Positions 46,685 to 56,848 of a stretch of DNA of 64,000 nucleotides are shown here, in pieces. The position numbers were made by a program, and so were the translations under genes. The notes beneath the pieces were generated by a model. That model did not search any database, had not been told where the DNA came from, and worked only from the letters and a program-made list of their open reading frames with translations. Position 1 is the first letter of the stretch. Every line of letters starts with the position of its first letter. Origin of the DNA: Microthyrium microscopicum (taxonomy: Eukaryota > Ascomycota > Dothideomycetes > Microthyriales > Microthyriaceae); NCBI GenBank assembly GCA_010405405.1, contig MU004241.1, forward strand, positions 124,001 to 188,000, read 5' to 3'.

Positions 46685-47827
46685 ATGGTCCAACTCGAAA
46701 TCGTAACCGCGTCTAATGCCGCCCTTTTCAGCAGACCCATCACCGCCGTCTTCGTAGGCGGCGCGACAGGCATAGGCCATCTCGCAGTTCGCGCCTTTGC
46801 TGCTGCCCACGGCACCACCGGCCAGGGACTTAACCTCTATCTCGTAGGACGTAACGAGGTCGCGGCCAATGAGATCATCAACGACTGCCAGAAAGTCTGC
46901 CCTGCCGCTGAATTCACCTTCATCCCCGGCGGCGACCTCACGCTACTTGCATCCGTCTCTAAGCTTTGCACCACCATAATAGAGACCATTACGAAAGACT
47001 CGAATGGCGCAAAACCGCACATTGACCTGCTTGTCATGACCCAAGGCACGCTCTATTTCGATGGACGCCGCGGTACGCACTCTTCCCCACCCATAACACA
47101 TCCCACAAAATACTAACACCGCGTAGAAACATCCGAAGGTCTCGACCAACTAATGACCCTCCTCTACTACTCCCGCATGCTGCTAACAACCAACCTTGCT
47201 CCCCTCCTGACCTCCGGCCCAGCTCCCGGGCACGTAGTCTCCGTCTATGCGCCAAATCGCGATACCATGGGCGGTGCAACTTTCAAGACTGCCGACATTT
47301 CCCTCCGCGATCCCAAAAACTACGGCTTCGGAGCCATGGGCGCACACGTCGCGTATATGACGACATTCTTCTTCGAACGGCTGGCCGCGGATCATGCAGG
47401 TAGATTGAGTTTGTGCCACTATTTTCCTGGGCTCGTGGAAGGACCTGGATTTGATAATGAAGGGATACCAAAGTGGGTGAGGGTGGCGGCGAAGGTGGTG
47501 TTGCCGCTGGTGAGGAGGTGGGCGTGTGTGCCGAATGGAGAGAGTGGGCAGCGGGTCGTGTTTCATGCGACTGATACCATGTTCCCCGCCAGCGGGGCGA
47601 ACGCAGCCACAAAGAAAAAGAGTGGTGTGTATGAAGAGTTAAAGATTGCGAAGGCGTCGGATGGGGTCGTGGGTGGTGGTGCATATCGATGTAATTGGAA
47701 TAATGAGATTATAGAGACTCCAAAGTCGTATGTGAAGTTGAGGGCCGATGGAGTTGCGGACAAGGTCTGGGAGCATACGAATCAAGTATTCAAGGATATT
47801 GCGCAGAAGGGAAAGACTGAGGTATGA
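46685..47827 (+). CDS. SDR-like NAD(P)-binding protein, atypical active site
   Basis: Exons 46685-47072 and 47127-47827 (54-base intron with a perfect TACTAAC branch site) give 362 residues. The Rossmann entry AVFVGGATGIGHLAVR near residue 25 and LYLVGRN after strand 2 mark a short-chain dehydrogenase/reductase fold with NADP preference. The NNAG position reads VMTQGTL. Where classical enzymes have YxxxK, this protein reads HVAYMTTFFFERLA, so the lysine is missing; a fungal SDR-like subgroup shows similar loss. It may bind a nucleotide without classical catalysis. It is the first intact gene to the right of the RIP block. Confidence 0.75.
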
Positions 47828-48241
47828 TTGATTCATAGTATAATGAATCGTACCGTAGTGGTTGTAATGATGCTGTAATAGTAATGTAGTTCAATTAGAT
47901 ATAGCCTGTTAGGTACATGCGCTTCCATTGTCGATTCAACGGTCTCGTACGACTGTGATTAGAAAGGTCGTATTTAATTAGTGCAGATAACTGCTTGTTC
48001 ATTATTCACCGCTAAAACTAAGGTATGCAACGCTACTAGGGTATAATGAGTATCGTCCAACATACCAGCGCCAACGCTGGAACCAGTACACAACATGATG
48101 TGGGTTCATCAAGTATCGGCGACGATCGGACGATGCATGGTAAAGATATAAAAGCGGCCGCGCCAGCATCGCTAACAGTACACAGTCGAGGAGCCTCACG
48201 CTTTATGGCTCGCTAAAGCACCGAGTTGTAGAAAACTAAAT
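47828..48241. other. Convergent intergenic stretch, nothing recognised
   Basis: The 3' ends of the SDR-like gene and the DUF2293 gene face each other here. Short frames have no motif. Confidence 0.5.
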
Positions 48242-49686
48242 CTACGTAGGCATTGGTCCACGCTGGAATGATCCGTGGAATCCGGAAAACTCGTTCGAAG
48301 TGTTTGGGTGCTGAAAGGTCGGGGACGGTTTGCGGGGACTTTGAGGGAATCTTCGAGCTGGGGGAGACATCTTTCCTACAGTTGTGACTTGTTTCACCTC
48401 AATAGGACTAATCGTTCCAGTGGCCTGTAGGGGGTTAAGTCAATGGGAACGCTGATAAGGGATAACAGTACTTGGGGACTTACGCGATCAAATTCCCAAC
48501 TATGTCCGGTATGGTCCCAGACAATGCGAGGAATTTCGGTACTTTCTGTCAATAGAGTCACCCGTCTCACGGGAGTATTAGGATAGGTATGCGACATAAA
48601 CATGGATACTTACCTGGTATATTCAGAAATGACAGGCGAGGGGATGGCAGCAGGCGAGCCAAGTAAATTGCCAAAGGCAGGGCGGAAAAAGACAGCTGGC
48701 AAAGGACGAGAGTAGGTTTTGGCGCCTGTATAGAGGTTGCGAGATCCTAGAATTTCAATGTCACTGAAGGCATTATCATATCCAGCGGTTGCAAGATCAT
48801 CAAAGTCATCGGGTTCGTCGCCCTCATCGTCAAGGATAATGACCTCCGTTTCCTTCTCTTCAAGGTCATACTCTTCGTCTTCCCCGCGCCACTTGAGAAG
48901 GATCTTCAAACACTTGCCGGCGATGCTGTGTCGAGCTTCGGACCAAGCTTGCTTGTTCTTTAGGCGCTCGTCATAGTCGGTATGAACATGGCGAATATGG
49001 GCAATTACCGCGAGCTGGATACGGCGAACATAGGACAAGTCAGCAGCTTGACCAACACGTCCTCTCTTTTTTCCGGGCGCAATCCCTTTCTCAAAAGCAT
49101 GTCCTACTATGGGCGCAATTGTGTTCTCTGGGATGTTGGGAAACAAATCCTTGATCATATCGGTCAAGTTTTCCACGGTTTCCTGTTCTGGCTGTGGGTC
49201 TGCACGGCACAGAGGGTTTCTCAGGCTGTCGATTTCAACGTTGGACTTGAGGCTGAACGCTTTGAAAGCGGCCAAAAGCACTTCGTTGGGAAAATGCCAG
49301 CCGTGGCGAAACATGTTCTGTGGGATGCTATGGCCCGGCGCGGGGGGCTTCTTCTGTGGATAGATATGGACGACATAGTACTTCTTTTCCTGCTTGATGC
49401 ACAGCTCTTTGGCGAACTCTTTGATCTTTCGAAAACCTATGGGTAAGTAGGAATAGCCCACTGGCGCATTTTCATCGTAAGAATCGATGTACGTCTCCCT
49501 CTTCTTCTTAACAGCCACAGTCTGAATAACCGTTTTGTGTCTGCCAACTCCGGGTTTCACGGTGCGGGCACGACGCTGCGGAGTGTCAAGCTCCGATGTG
49601 CTGGAATATCCAGAGAATGCATCGTGATGTGTTCTCTTGACTGCTCCTCCCCAGCGTGCTGCTTGGGGAGCCACTATAGCGGTCAT
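48242..49686 (-). CDS. DUF2293 domain protein
   Basis: Three exons (48614-49686, 48484-48565, 48242-48424; introns of 48 and 59 bases) give 445 residues. The DUF2293 core lies at about residue 180-270: LFPNIPENTIAPIVGHAF, then RVGQAADLSYVRRIQLAV, AHIRHVHTDYDERL and AGKCLKILLKWRG. This family is common in filamentous fungi and its function is unknown. The N-terminus is basic (RRARTVKPGVGRHKT), and an acidic stretch (EEYDLEEKETEVIILDDEGDE, about residue 280-300) follows the domain. The spliced C-terminal exons read VTLLTESTEIPRIVWDHTGH and a Ser/Pro-rich end, supporting the splice model. It is probably nuclear, from charge alone. Confidence 0.8.
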
Positions 49687-50104
49687 AATCCAACTCTTTT
49701 CGCCGCGTCAAAGGCGGCGCAAGAGCTTGGACAGGCACAAGATGAGATAATACAGGAGTGCGATTCCAATGGGATCGCTTGGTTGTTGGTTTTAGCAGTG
49801 TATCCTGGCTCAAAGAAAATTCAACAATGCAATGGTGATGGAGGAAAGGAGAGCGCTTAAAGAGTCGAGGTGAAGAAAACTTAAAAGCTCGGTCCACTAT
49901 CTTGGCGCCTTCAGAAGTTGACCCGAAGCAGCCAGCATTGTAGCCGAGCCTATTATGCAGGCTTCATCCTTGCACTTTATCGTAGGTCACTATTTTCTTA
50001 TTTTTGGATTCAAACTTAAAACAGCACATCGATTTTCATTCCAGAGTCTCCATCATAAACTATCCAGTTATTCCCATGTTTCAAGCTCAAATGTCTCGAA
50101 CTGT
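49687..50104. promoter_or_regulatory. Upstream region of the DUF2293 gene
   Basis: This separates two leftward genes and holds the DUF2293 promoter. Frames of 103-107 codons opposite and across its start look like shadows. Nothing else is seen. Confidence 0.4.
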
Positions 50105-51031
50105 CTAGTGACCAGAGAACAGTCGAGATAGCCAGTCGATCACAAAGTCACGTCCAACCTCTCGCTCTAAAATTGGCTGGCGAGGCTGGCGCTCAATCTC
50201 CCAACGTCGTAGAGCTGACGAAGACCTGTACGTCTTATCAAAAGACTCATGCTGTTTCTCACTCCACGGGGCTAGTTCTTGTTGTAAACCAGGATGCTTA
50301 AAGTCGGGATCTTGCGATTCAACTACACGCTTCCTTGTGGCATCGCGAACCCAATCTTCCCCGCTCAACACCTTTGTCGAGTAGTTTTTCGAAAGCTTTT
50401 GAAGGTGTTCGATATTGGCCACGCAGTATTCCTTCACCTGATCGCGAACTGGGCGATAGTTGAACATTATGCACAAGGAATTATCTTTCTCGTTCCTCAG
50501 ATATAGGTTCCCTTCCTTGTATGTTTTCATCCAGCTTGCGAATTCGATGAAATAGGTGTGTCTCAATGTGCTTTGAACGCACTCCACGAGTCCACCCAAA
50601 AACTCTCGTGATTTACTAGTTCGTCGCCAAGCATTCTCCATGAGCTGAAGATCTGATACTCCCTTTAAGGAGATGCCGAAACTAGTGGATAGAACGTGTG
50701 AAGCGTTTCGCACGTCGAAGAAGACTTTGGAGCTGGTCTCATCGCAAAGAATGTCTTTTAATGTCCTCTTGCTGGTACCAGGGGTGTTGAAGGCTTTTGC
50801 GCCCAGCGTTTTGACGTCGATGATAAAGCATCTAGTAGTATCAAATAGCAGGCAGCGGCCGAGTAGCACGGTTAGAAACGACACCGGGACTGTCGGATGG
50901 AGCTTCACGCCCATGGTGGACATGTACAGTTGAGGTATTTGGACGTTGCGTTGAAGAAGCTTTTGGTAATCTTCCAACTCGCCAATCAACTTGGCGATTT
51001 GTTCAGGCTCGTCAAGCAATACCGGTTTCAT
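50105..51031 (-). CDS. 3'-5' exonuclease-fold protein lacking most catalytic acids
   Basis: A single exon of 308 residues from an ATG at 51031. It follows the fungal DnaQ/RNase D-like layout: strand 1 with GVKL, then CFIIDVKTLGAKAF, TLKDILCDETSSKVFFDVRN, SHVLSTSFGISLKGVSDLQL, and VKEYCVANIEHLQKL. Active family members use four acids (DEDD). Here the first pair, normally in a D-L-E-G context, reads M-S-T-M-G. The acid in FFDVRN is present. The third position, normally YCxxDV, reads YCVANI. So three of four metal ligands appear to be replaced, and the protein probably binds nucleic acid or protein without cleaving. The C-terminal 90 residues are basic and charged. Confidence 0.78.
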   Translation of the reverse strand: MKPVLLDEPEQIAKLIGELEDYQKLLQRNVQIPQLYMSTMGVKLHPTVPVSFLTVLLGRCLLFDTTRCFIIDVKTLGAKAFNTPGTSKRTLKDILCDETSSKVFFDVRNASHVLSTSFGISLKGVSDLQLMENAWRRTSKSREFLGGLVECVQSTLRHTYFIEFASWMKTYKEGNLYLRNEKDNSLCIMFNYRPVRDQVKEYCVANIEHLQKLSKNYSTKVLSGEDWVRDATRKRVVESQDPDFKHPGLQQELAPWSEKQHESFDKTYRSSSALRRWEIERQPRQPILEREVGRDFVIDWLSRLFSGH

Positions 51032-51597
51032 TGTTTTGGCGATGTGTTGTATGTTGCTATTATAGTTGGTATAGGTTGTCTCAGCGGTTAATTTGAATGG
51101 AGTTCAATCGCCAGAAAGAACAGTCTGTCCTCCCGACCTTTTTATATCCTGTTGCTGAGTATCATGGTACATTTCGCCCAGGTAACTACGGTACAAATAT
51201 TGAAAGCAAACAATTTAACCAGAGTTGGAAGTTAATCGCTAGACGTTAGCGTACCATGTTGGTTTGCGCAGCATACGCAAGTGAACTAACTTTAGTAGTC
51301 TAACTTTTGGATATGTTTATCTCCAATACTTTGGAATTGTTATCCCGTTCACTTCCATTGTGGCTACCATTCGATGATAGTCTTGCGCGAATCTGATTTC
51401 AGCCTTATGGGTATTAAATTGGCCAATCAAGCTTTACTCTGGGCAGGGAATCCCCTAGTTCAGCTGCGGCTCCACCAACGTCACAGTCAACAATCATCAG
51501 CTTCCCCTGAGCACAACACCTTCACTCACATCCTTCTCTGGGGTATAAAATTCCAGAAGCAAGCAGCTCAGATCCTTTAAATCATCTCTTATACAAT
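51032..51597. promoter_or_regulatory. Divergent promoter region
   Basis: It lies between the exonuclease-like gene (leftward) and the EF-hand gene (rightward). A TATA-like TATAAAA is at 51544-51550, 54 bases before the EF-hand start codon. A 68-codon frame here has no support. Confidence 0.5.
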
Positions 51598-52259
51598 ATG
51601 CATCCCATGCGCGCGCTCCCTGGCACTGTGCTGCTACTTGTCAGCACAGTTCTAGCTCATGTTGGCCATCAAGTCCCCATAGCTCCCAAAGACGCTGACT
51701 GGGCTACCCAACATATGGCTGGTAAGAAAAAACTGCATAATCACTGTGATATACTGATTTGTATTTAGAGGAACACCATCTCAACGGCTTTGATCCGCAA
51801 ACCCTCTTCGTAATGCACGATTTCAAGTCAGCCGGATTCTGGTCCACCACCGATATCCGCCGCATGTACGGCCTACTAGACAAGTCCGCGAAAGATATAC
51901 CCGAAGATAAGAAGGAAAGCGCAGCTCAGCACATACTAAAGCTATTCGACACAGACAAGGATGGGTCTGTGAGCAACAAGGAATTTCTGGATGGTTGGAG
52001 TCAAGGCGTACGACTACCAGACTTGGGCTTTGGCCCAGGACATCACGGAGACGATGAATACGAGTATGAGATCCATCATTGGGAAAAGTACCACAACGAT
52101 GATACCACGGCGGAAGAACTCACTCACCCTGAAGATATTGAGCACTTTAAACATCACGAAGAAGAGGATAGACTAGCAGAGGAAGAAGAAAAGCTAATGG
52201 AGGGCTCAGGGGTCATTGAAACGAATATTCCCCGGAAATACTTGCGGACTGAACTCTAG
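51598..52259 (+). CDS. SSP120: Secreted/ER EF-hand protein, Ssp120-like
   Basis: Exons 51598-51721 and 51769-52259 (47-base intron) give 204 residues. The first exon is a signal peptide (MHPMRALPGTVLLLVSTVLA) plus a short linker. The mature part has a helix-rich first half (GFDPQTLFVMHDFKSAGFW, a degenerate EF-hand) and one canonical EF loop, DTDKDGSVSNKE, with calcium ligands at 1, 3, 5, 7, 9 and 12. The tail is rich in His and Glu (EIHHWEKYHNDD, EHFKHHEEED). This is the layout of fungal Ssp120 and of nucleobindin-related proteins. Yeast Ssp120 travels with the Emp46/Emp47 cargo receptors in the early secretory pathway. No ER-retention tail is present. The second in-frame ATG, three codons on, could also serve. 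Confidence 0.72.
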
Positions 52260-52266
52260 CTACGAC

Positions 52267-53706
52267 TTATGAACGGCGTGGATTTGGCGGTATGTAGATA
52301 TTCAGCACGCAATGCATAATTCCCGGCGCGTATGTTTTCACGCGCTCAACATGCTCGAGCTCCAGCATTGTCGTCTGTCCTCCCTGGTGATCGCGCTGGA
52401 CATCCAGAACTGCCTGGCATATCGACAGCACATGGCGCGCTCTGGTATCGATTTTCTCGATTTTGATGTTTTCATGCAAGTGAGCCCATCCTCCCAACTC
52501 CTCGTCAACCAAAGACAGCGCTGTACCCCAACTGGCCTTGGACGTTGGCAGCAACCCACAATTTACGTGTCTCACGGCCGGTATCTTTTGCGATAGCTGC
52601 CCAACGACTACCTCAGCATGCTTATTATCCATCTGGAACAAGATCATCTGCTTGCCCTGCACATTCTCCTTTATATTGTCGCGCTCTTCGTGGACCTCCA
52701 CAGTCCACCCATTCATTTCTGCGCCTCGCCGACATCCTTCGACGCTCCATGGATTCATCTCAAAGCCTACAACTGTACTCATACCAGCGCGCATATATGA
52801 AAAAGCAAAATACCCAATGCCAGAGTACAAGTCTACCGCGGTGTATCCCGCAGCCTCACGAACGCTTGGTAGCGCGAGTATCCGTGCTTTTTCTTTGATG
52901 TTGCCGCGCGAGAACATGGTGTGTCGTGGCGCCCATGTTTGTGAAATGCCGTTTTGGCGCGCCGAAACCCAGAACGCTGCATCAAGATCTGTTTGCGTGG
53001 GCGACGCGATTGGGCTTGGTGGACCAAAGTCGCCGTGCAATGGGACGAGGTTTACTGGTGAACGGAGCGTGTTTGGGGAGTCTAATGTGCTGGGCGGAAT
53101 AGGCGCGTTGATGGCGACGTGAGTGAGGGACATGATATTGGCGATTGTGCGGTAGAGAGCAGCGCATTGGTCGATGGATAGTGTGGGTAGAAGAGCAGAC
53201 CAGGCCGGCGTAGTGAATGTTGAAGGTGGTAGAAGCAGCATGGGCAGATATATTGAGTAGCCGCTTCGTAGTTCTTGGGGAAGCGCCATTGCTTGTTCGT
53301 CGGTGATGGTACCTTTGGGAAGCGAGGTTATCCATGTTTGGACAGCGCGCCGGAGGGGAGTCGTGAACTCGGTTTCGCGAGGGTCTTTGGTTGTTAGTAT
53401 GTGAGCGTCGACCACCAAGTCTTCGATTCCAAGTTCTTTCAGATGGTGTTCCATATCTCCAGTAAAACTTTCCCACTCAACGAACGTAGTACTGATTAGA
53501 CAGCACTCGTCGTTATTGTTTGAGCTGGTCCAGAACGGAGTGATTTTTCTTGATCGATTCAGAAGACATCGGTCTTCTAAAACGGTCTTGACGGTTTTTA
53601 CATCCTGCTTTTTTACTACCAGCACCCATTGGACAGAACTGGCATCTACAGCAGAAGATATGTCATCGCCCATATTGCTTGCCAGTGGCCACTCTTGATA
53701 GCGCAT
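52267..53706 (-). CDS. TRM12: tRNA wybutosine-synthesising protein 2 (Trm12/Tyw2)
   Basis: A single exon of 479 residues from the ATG at 53706 (MRYQEWPLASNMGDD). The frame is open 28 codons further but without ATG. The Rossmann SAM-binding motif AVDLYSGIGYFAFSY lies near residue 320, followed by GFEMNPWSVEGCRRGAEMN. Upstream are SPVNLVPLHGDFGP and the block NGISQTWAPRHTMFSRGNI. These match the Trm5/Tyw2 family, and VDLYSGIGYF with the C-terminal YAPGIMHCVLNIYI fits Tyw2. It transfers the aminocarboxypropyl group of SAM to the wybutosine precursor at G37 of tRNA-Phe in the cytosol. The stop is eight bases from the EF-hand gene's stop, so the two converge tightly. Confidence 0.85.
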   Translation of the reverse strand: MRYQEWPLASNMGDDISSAVDASSVQWVLVVKKQDVKTVKTVLEDRCLLNRSRKITPFWTSSNNNDECCLISTTFVEWESFTGDMEHHLKELGIEDLVVDAHILTTKDPRETEFTTPLRRAVQTWITSLPKGTITDEQAMALPQELRSGYSIYLPMLLLPPSTFTTPAWSALLPTLSIDQCAALYRTIANIMSLTHVAINAPIPPSTLDSPNTLRSPVNLVPLHGDFGPPSPIASPTQTDLDAAFWVSARQNGISQTWAPRHTMFSRGNIKEKARILALPSVREAAGYTAVDLYSGIGYFAFSYMRAGMSTVVGFEMNPWSVEGCRRGAEMNGWTVEVHEERDNIKENVQGKQMILFQMDNKHAEVVVGQLSQKIPAVRHVNCGLLPTSKASWGTALSLVDEELGGWAHLHENIKIEKIDTRARHVLSICQAVLDVQRDHQGGQTTMLELEHVERVKTYAPGIMHCVLNIYIPPNPRRS

Positions 53707-54165
53707 GATAGTTTGTCGGAGAGAAGTAAAGATTGGCCTGCCATTGGCTTGCCCAATCCCGCGACTACGCCGTCTGAATAATTCAATCAACTTTCAGTGC
53801 CCGATATGTTGAATGGTTTGAAGAAACGACCAGGCCACCGCCTGATGGATAGAGTACTGTAATGTTCAGCACGCTAAGAAAATACCAAGTGGTCCGTGCG
53901 CACTTTTATTTTCAATCAAAATAGCGTGATCAAGCGTATCATTAAAAAGTCCAACTCCGTCTCAAAAGAAATCTGAATTAGAGGCTCACATGTTTTAAGC
54001 CGATCTGAACGTGCAGAATCAAAATCGGCGTATGTCAAAGCCACCGTTAACGAACCCTGAGCTCCGACAGCCCTATACCATTCCAGACTTCGAATTAAAT
54101 ATCCAACTTCGACGCGTCCTTTCATCACCAGTAAAGCGTTGAATCACCTGTCAAGCGCTTTCATC
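53707..54165. promoter_or_regulatory. Divergent promoter region
   Basis: It lies between Trm12 (leftward) and the F-box-like gene (rightward). I see no clear core element and no gene. Confidence 0.4.
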
Positions 54166-55641
54166 ATGCAGAACTTAGGCCTAACATCACCAACACATTC
54201 TCAGATTCACGATCCCGAGGAATCCCATGTGCCATTCAACTTCCACATCAATCAAACACATGGTAGTCGAACCCTGCGATCAAAATCGAAATTCCATTTC
54301 TTTTTGCAACTTCCAATTGAATTGCAACTATGCATCCTCGAAGACTATTGCGATCATCAAACTCTCTTCCGGCTCATGCATACCTCGACTCAAATGCGAG
54401 CGGTAGCGAAGCATGTTTTCTGGTCCCACCCAGATGTATGGTACTACGCCTCTGCTCAGGAAGTTATGCGACCTTTGATGAAACGTCATCGACCGTCTCA
54501 TTCTTTTCACCGGGATCCCGTTTTCACATCACAGATCCAGCAGGTCGAGCTTTTCATGGACCGAGGCACATGGTGTTGGCCAAGCCGAATTGCTACACCT
54601 AGTGAGCTGAAACGTTTTGCACGATCATGGCCAGACTACCTCGTCAAGGAAAATGTAGAGAAATTCATCCTTGAGTTTTTGCGCCTCTATCCTAATGTCA
54701 GGCGAGTAGTTCTCACCGACGAGTCCGGAGAGCTCTGGGAAAGAATCTCGGAAGGCTGGAAAGTAGAATGCGCTGCCTTGGCAACTTTATTCCCAGCGCA
54801 TATAAATGTCTTCCTTAGCGACAAGCAGTCAGGGACGTGGGACAACTATCCTGACTGCTTTTCTTGTACTCGCACTCTTTTCAGGATTGATTCGCCCGCC
54901 AAGACGCTGGTAATGGTAACAACAACATGGAGCAAGCAGCGGCTTGTACCTCCTCGCTTGCCCGTCAAAGGAATAGTTGGCGCATTCTTGCAGACCGGCA
55001 CGCCTAGAAGAAAGGAAATCACAAGCCGAAGACGTGCTTTAGCAATCCTTCGCCTCGAAGCCATCGAAAGACACTATTTCGATCGCAATCACCCGGTACC
55101 CATTCTATGTCCACACCCAGAGTGTGAACAGAAGTTTGAGCAAATTGGAGCGTTCTCTAGCCATGTTGCTACTAATCTTGATCACGACGGCTGGAAACGT
55201 AGACTGTGCCGAAAAAAGCCAAAGTTCCTTTCGCTTTTGCCTGAACGAGTTGAGAGTCTCTTCTCACAAGCTGGCCGAGAGGTTCTAGACATGCAACAAC
55301 AATATCAAGACAACTTGGATCAAGTACGCGAAGCTTGGGGCCAACCCAGTTCTGTCGAGAGAATCGAATACTATGAGGAGTTTATGGAGCAATTGCATAC
55401 AGATCCTGATCTGCGCAATCCGCAACTCATTAATCTTGATGAACATGAGCTTTGGCGCCGTCTCAGACGTGTGCAAGACAAGTACTGGGAAATTGAAAAA
55501 GATGACGATTCAGATGCCACCGCATACACAGAATCGGAGATTTCAGAAGATTCTGTGTCAGATGGTGATGGCTCGGAAGAATCAGATGATGAAGATTCCG
55601 ATACCAGTATGGAAATGTCCAGTGTCCCTTTCACTGACTGA
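54166..55641 (+). CDS. F-box-like protein with a C2H2-like motif and acidic tail
   Basis: An intronless frame of 491 residues from an ATG at 54166. An F-box-like stretch sits near residue 50-95 (LQLPIELQLCILEDYCD, then LFRLMHTSTQMRAVAKHVFW), the form common in fungal proteins. A long middle region with YPNVRRVVLTDESGELW follows. A zinc-finger-like motif CPHPECEQKF...SSHVATNLDH (C-x4-C-x12-H-x7-H) lies near residue 325-355. The last 60 residues are Ser/Asp/Glu-rich (SEISEDSVSDGDGSEESD). Fungal F-box proteins of this class are presumed to present substrates to SCF ubiquitin ligases, or to use the box for other contacts. The target cannot be inferred. Confidence 0.7.
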   Translation: MQNLGLTSPTHSQIHDPEESHVPFNFHINQTHGSRTLRSKSKFHFFLQLPIELQLCILEDYCDHQTLFRLMHTSTQMRAVAKHVFWSHPDVWYYASAQEVMRPLMKRHRPSHSFHRDPVFTSQIQQVELFMDRGTWCWPSRIATPSELKRFARSWPDYLVKENVEKFILEFLRLYPNVRRVVLTDESGELWERISEGWKVECAALATLFPAHINVFLSDKQSGTWDNYPDCFSCTRTLFRIDSPAKTLVMVTTTWSKQRLVPPRLPVKGIVGAFLQTGTPRRKEITSRRRALAILRLEAIERHYFDRNHPVPILCPHPECEQKFEQIGAFSSHVATNLDHDGWKRRLCRKKPKFLSLLPERVESLFSQAGREVLDMQQQYQDNLDQVREAWGQPSSVERIEYYEEFMEQLHTDPDLRNPQLINLDEHELWRRLRRVQDKYWEIEKDDDSDATAYTESEISEDSVSDGDGSEESDDEDSDTSMEMSSVPFTD

Positions 55642-56848
55642 GGAATGTCTTGAACATGAAATATAAGATTGGAACAGAGAACAAACTGAGAGAGATAATT
55701 CTGTACCAGTTGGCTCAAGGAGCAGGTCATTTGAAAGGTCTTGAGTGACCTCAAAAATATACACTAGGTGGTATTCTTCTCCAGAAACCTTGGATTTCAG
55801 TGTCCAGTCATTTCCAGCTCCACTACCAGCACTACGGTTGCAAGGTTCCAGCGGGAAGACCTCCTTAGCAGGATCAACATCAAGAAACAAGTCATCTCAC
55901 CGCGATTGTAAATCCTTTGAGGTCCCCCATAAGACGTTAGTTTCTGGTATGCCACATATTGTGTTGCCGGCATTGCTATGTGAGTTGTCTACATCCTAAG
56001 CATTGAATTGACATATTACTCGACTCCGTAGTCTTGTCACTTGTAGCACTTACTACTTTGTCTGGATCAGACTTCCTCCAGAACTAAACAACTACGAGTG
56101 GCATCAGGCCATACTCGAATTAGATGACGGTGCTATGGCACATAAGCTGATAAAGGCCCCAAAGACTGATGTTGCTTTATGGGATTCAGAGCACGATGTG
56201 ACTAGTCGCCTGTTCCATCGTCGAGGCCACACAGATGGAAGGAAGGAAGGAATCGTGGCTTCTACAGGAAAGACCTGAGATGCCGTGTACGGTTGATTGG
56301 ACATTGATGCAAGAATCATTTCTGCCTCTTTTAGAAAGATTCGAATCAGTAAATGGAGTCTATTGCCGAGCGTTGAAGTGACCTTTCCTTGACATTGCTT
56401 CATGCACTGCGACGAGGAGGATTCAATTGATGCTCAGCCTCATTGCATCAAAGAGTCATCTCCAGAAGGCCGTCACTGATTGTTGTCAGTACTTTGACTT
56501 GCACTTGATTCGCTGCCTGCTCGACTGTTTGAGTCCCTGCCAATTGTTCTGACTTCCAATTGACTCTATGTTACAAAGCAGTTGAAGTACGAGGCTTCGC
56601 CGAACAAAGGAATATGAAAATACCATATGGTATGATCGTATCTCCGGAGCAATTAGCGTTCCCCTGAACTTAATTCCGACATTCATTTATAAGCACTTGG
56701 CAACCAATGAATGCACTGCCCCAGTGTTGACATGTATGCTAGCTCCTTTGTATGACGGGGTGGGTCAGCCTTAGATGAGGCTATCAAAACTGCATTCGTA
56801 AAAGCATTTAAGTTGTCCTAAGCACTCTCAACTAAGCACACAACAACC
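55642..56848. other. 1.2-kb stretch with coding-like fragments but no gene model
   Basis: On the minus strand near 55,640-55,880 a frame reads NDWTLKSKVSGEEYHLVY. On the plus strand near 56,010-56,275 an open frame without a start reads YYFVWIRLPPELNNYEWHQ. A donor-like GTGAGT at 55978 and an acceptor-like CCGTAG at about 56,031 lie between plus-strand pieces. I could not build a consistent model on either strand, so it may hold a decayed gene. Confidence 0.3.

Noticed and set aside
52312-53122. Several plus-strand frames of 94-194 codons
   Set aside because: They are shadows opposite the Trm12 coding sequence.
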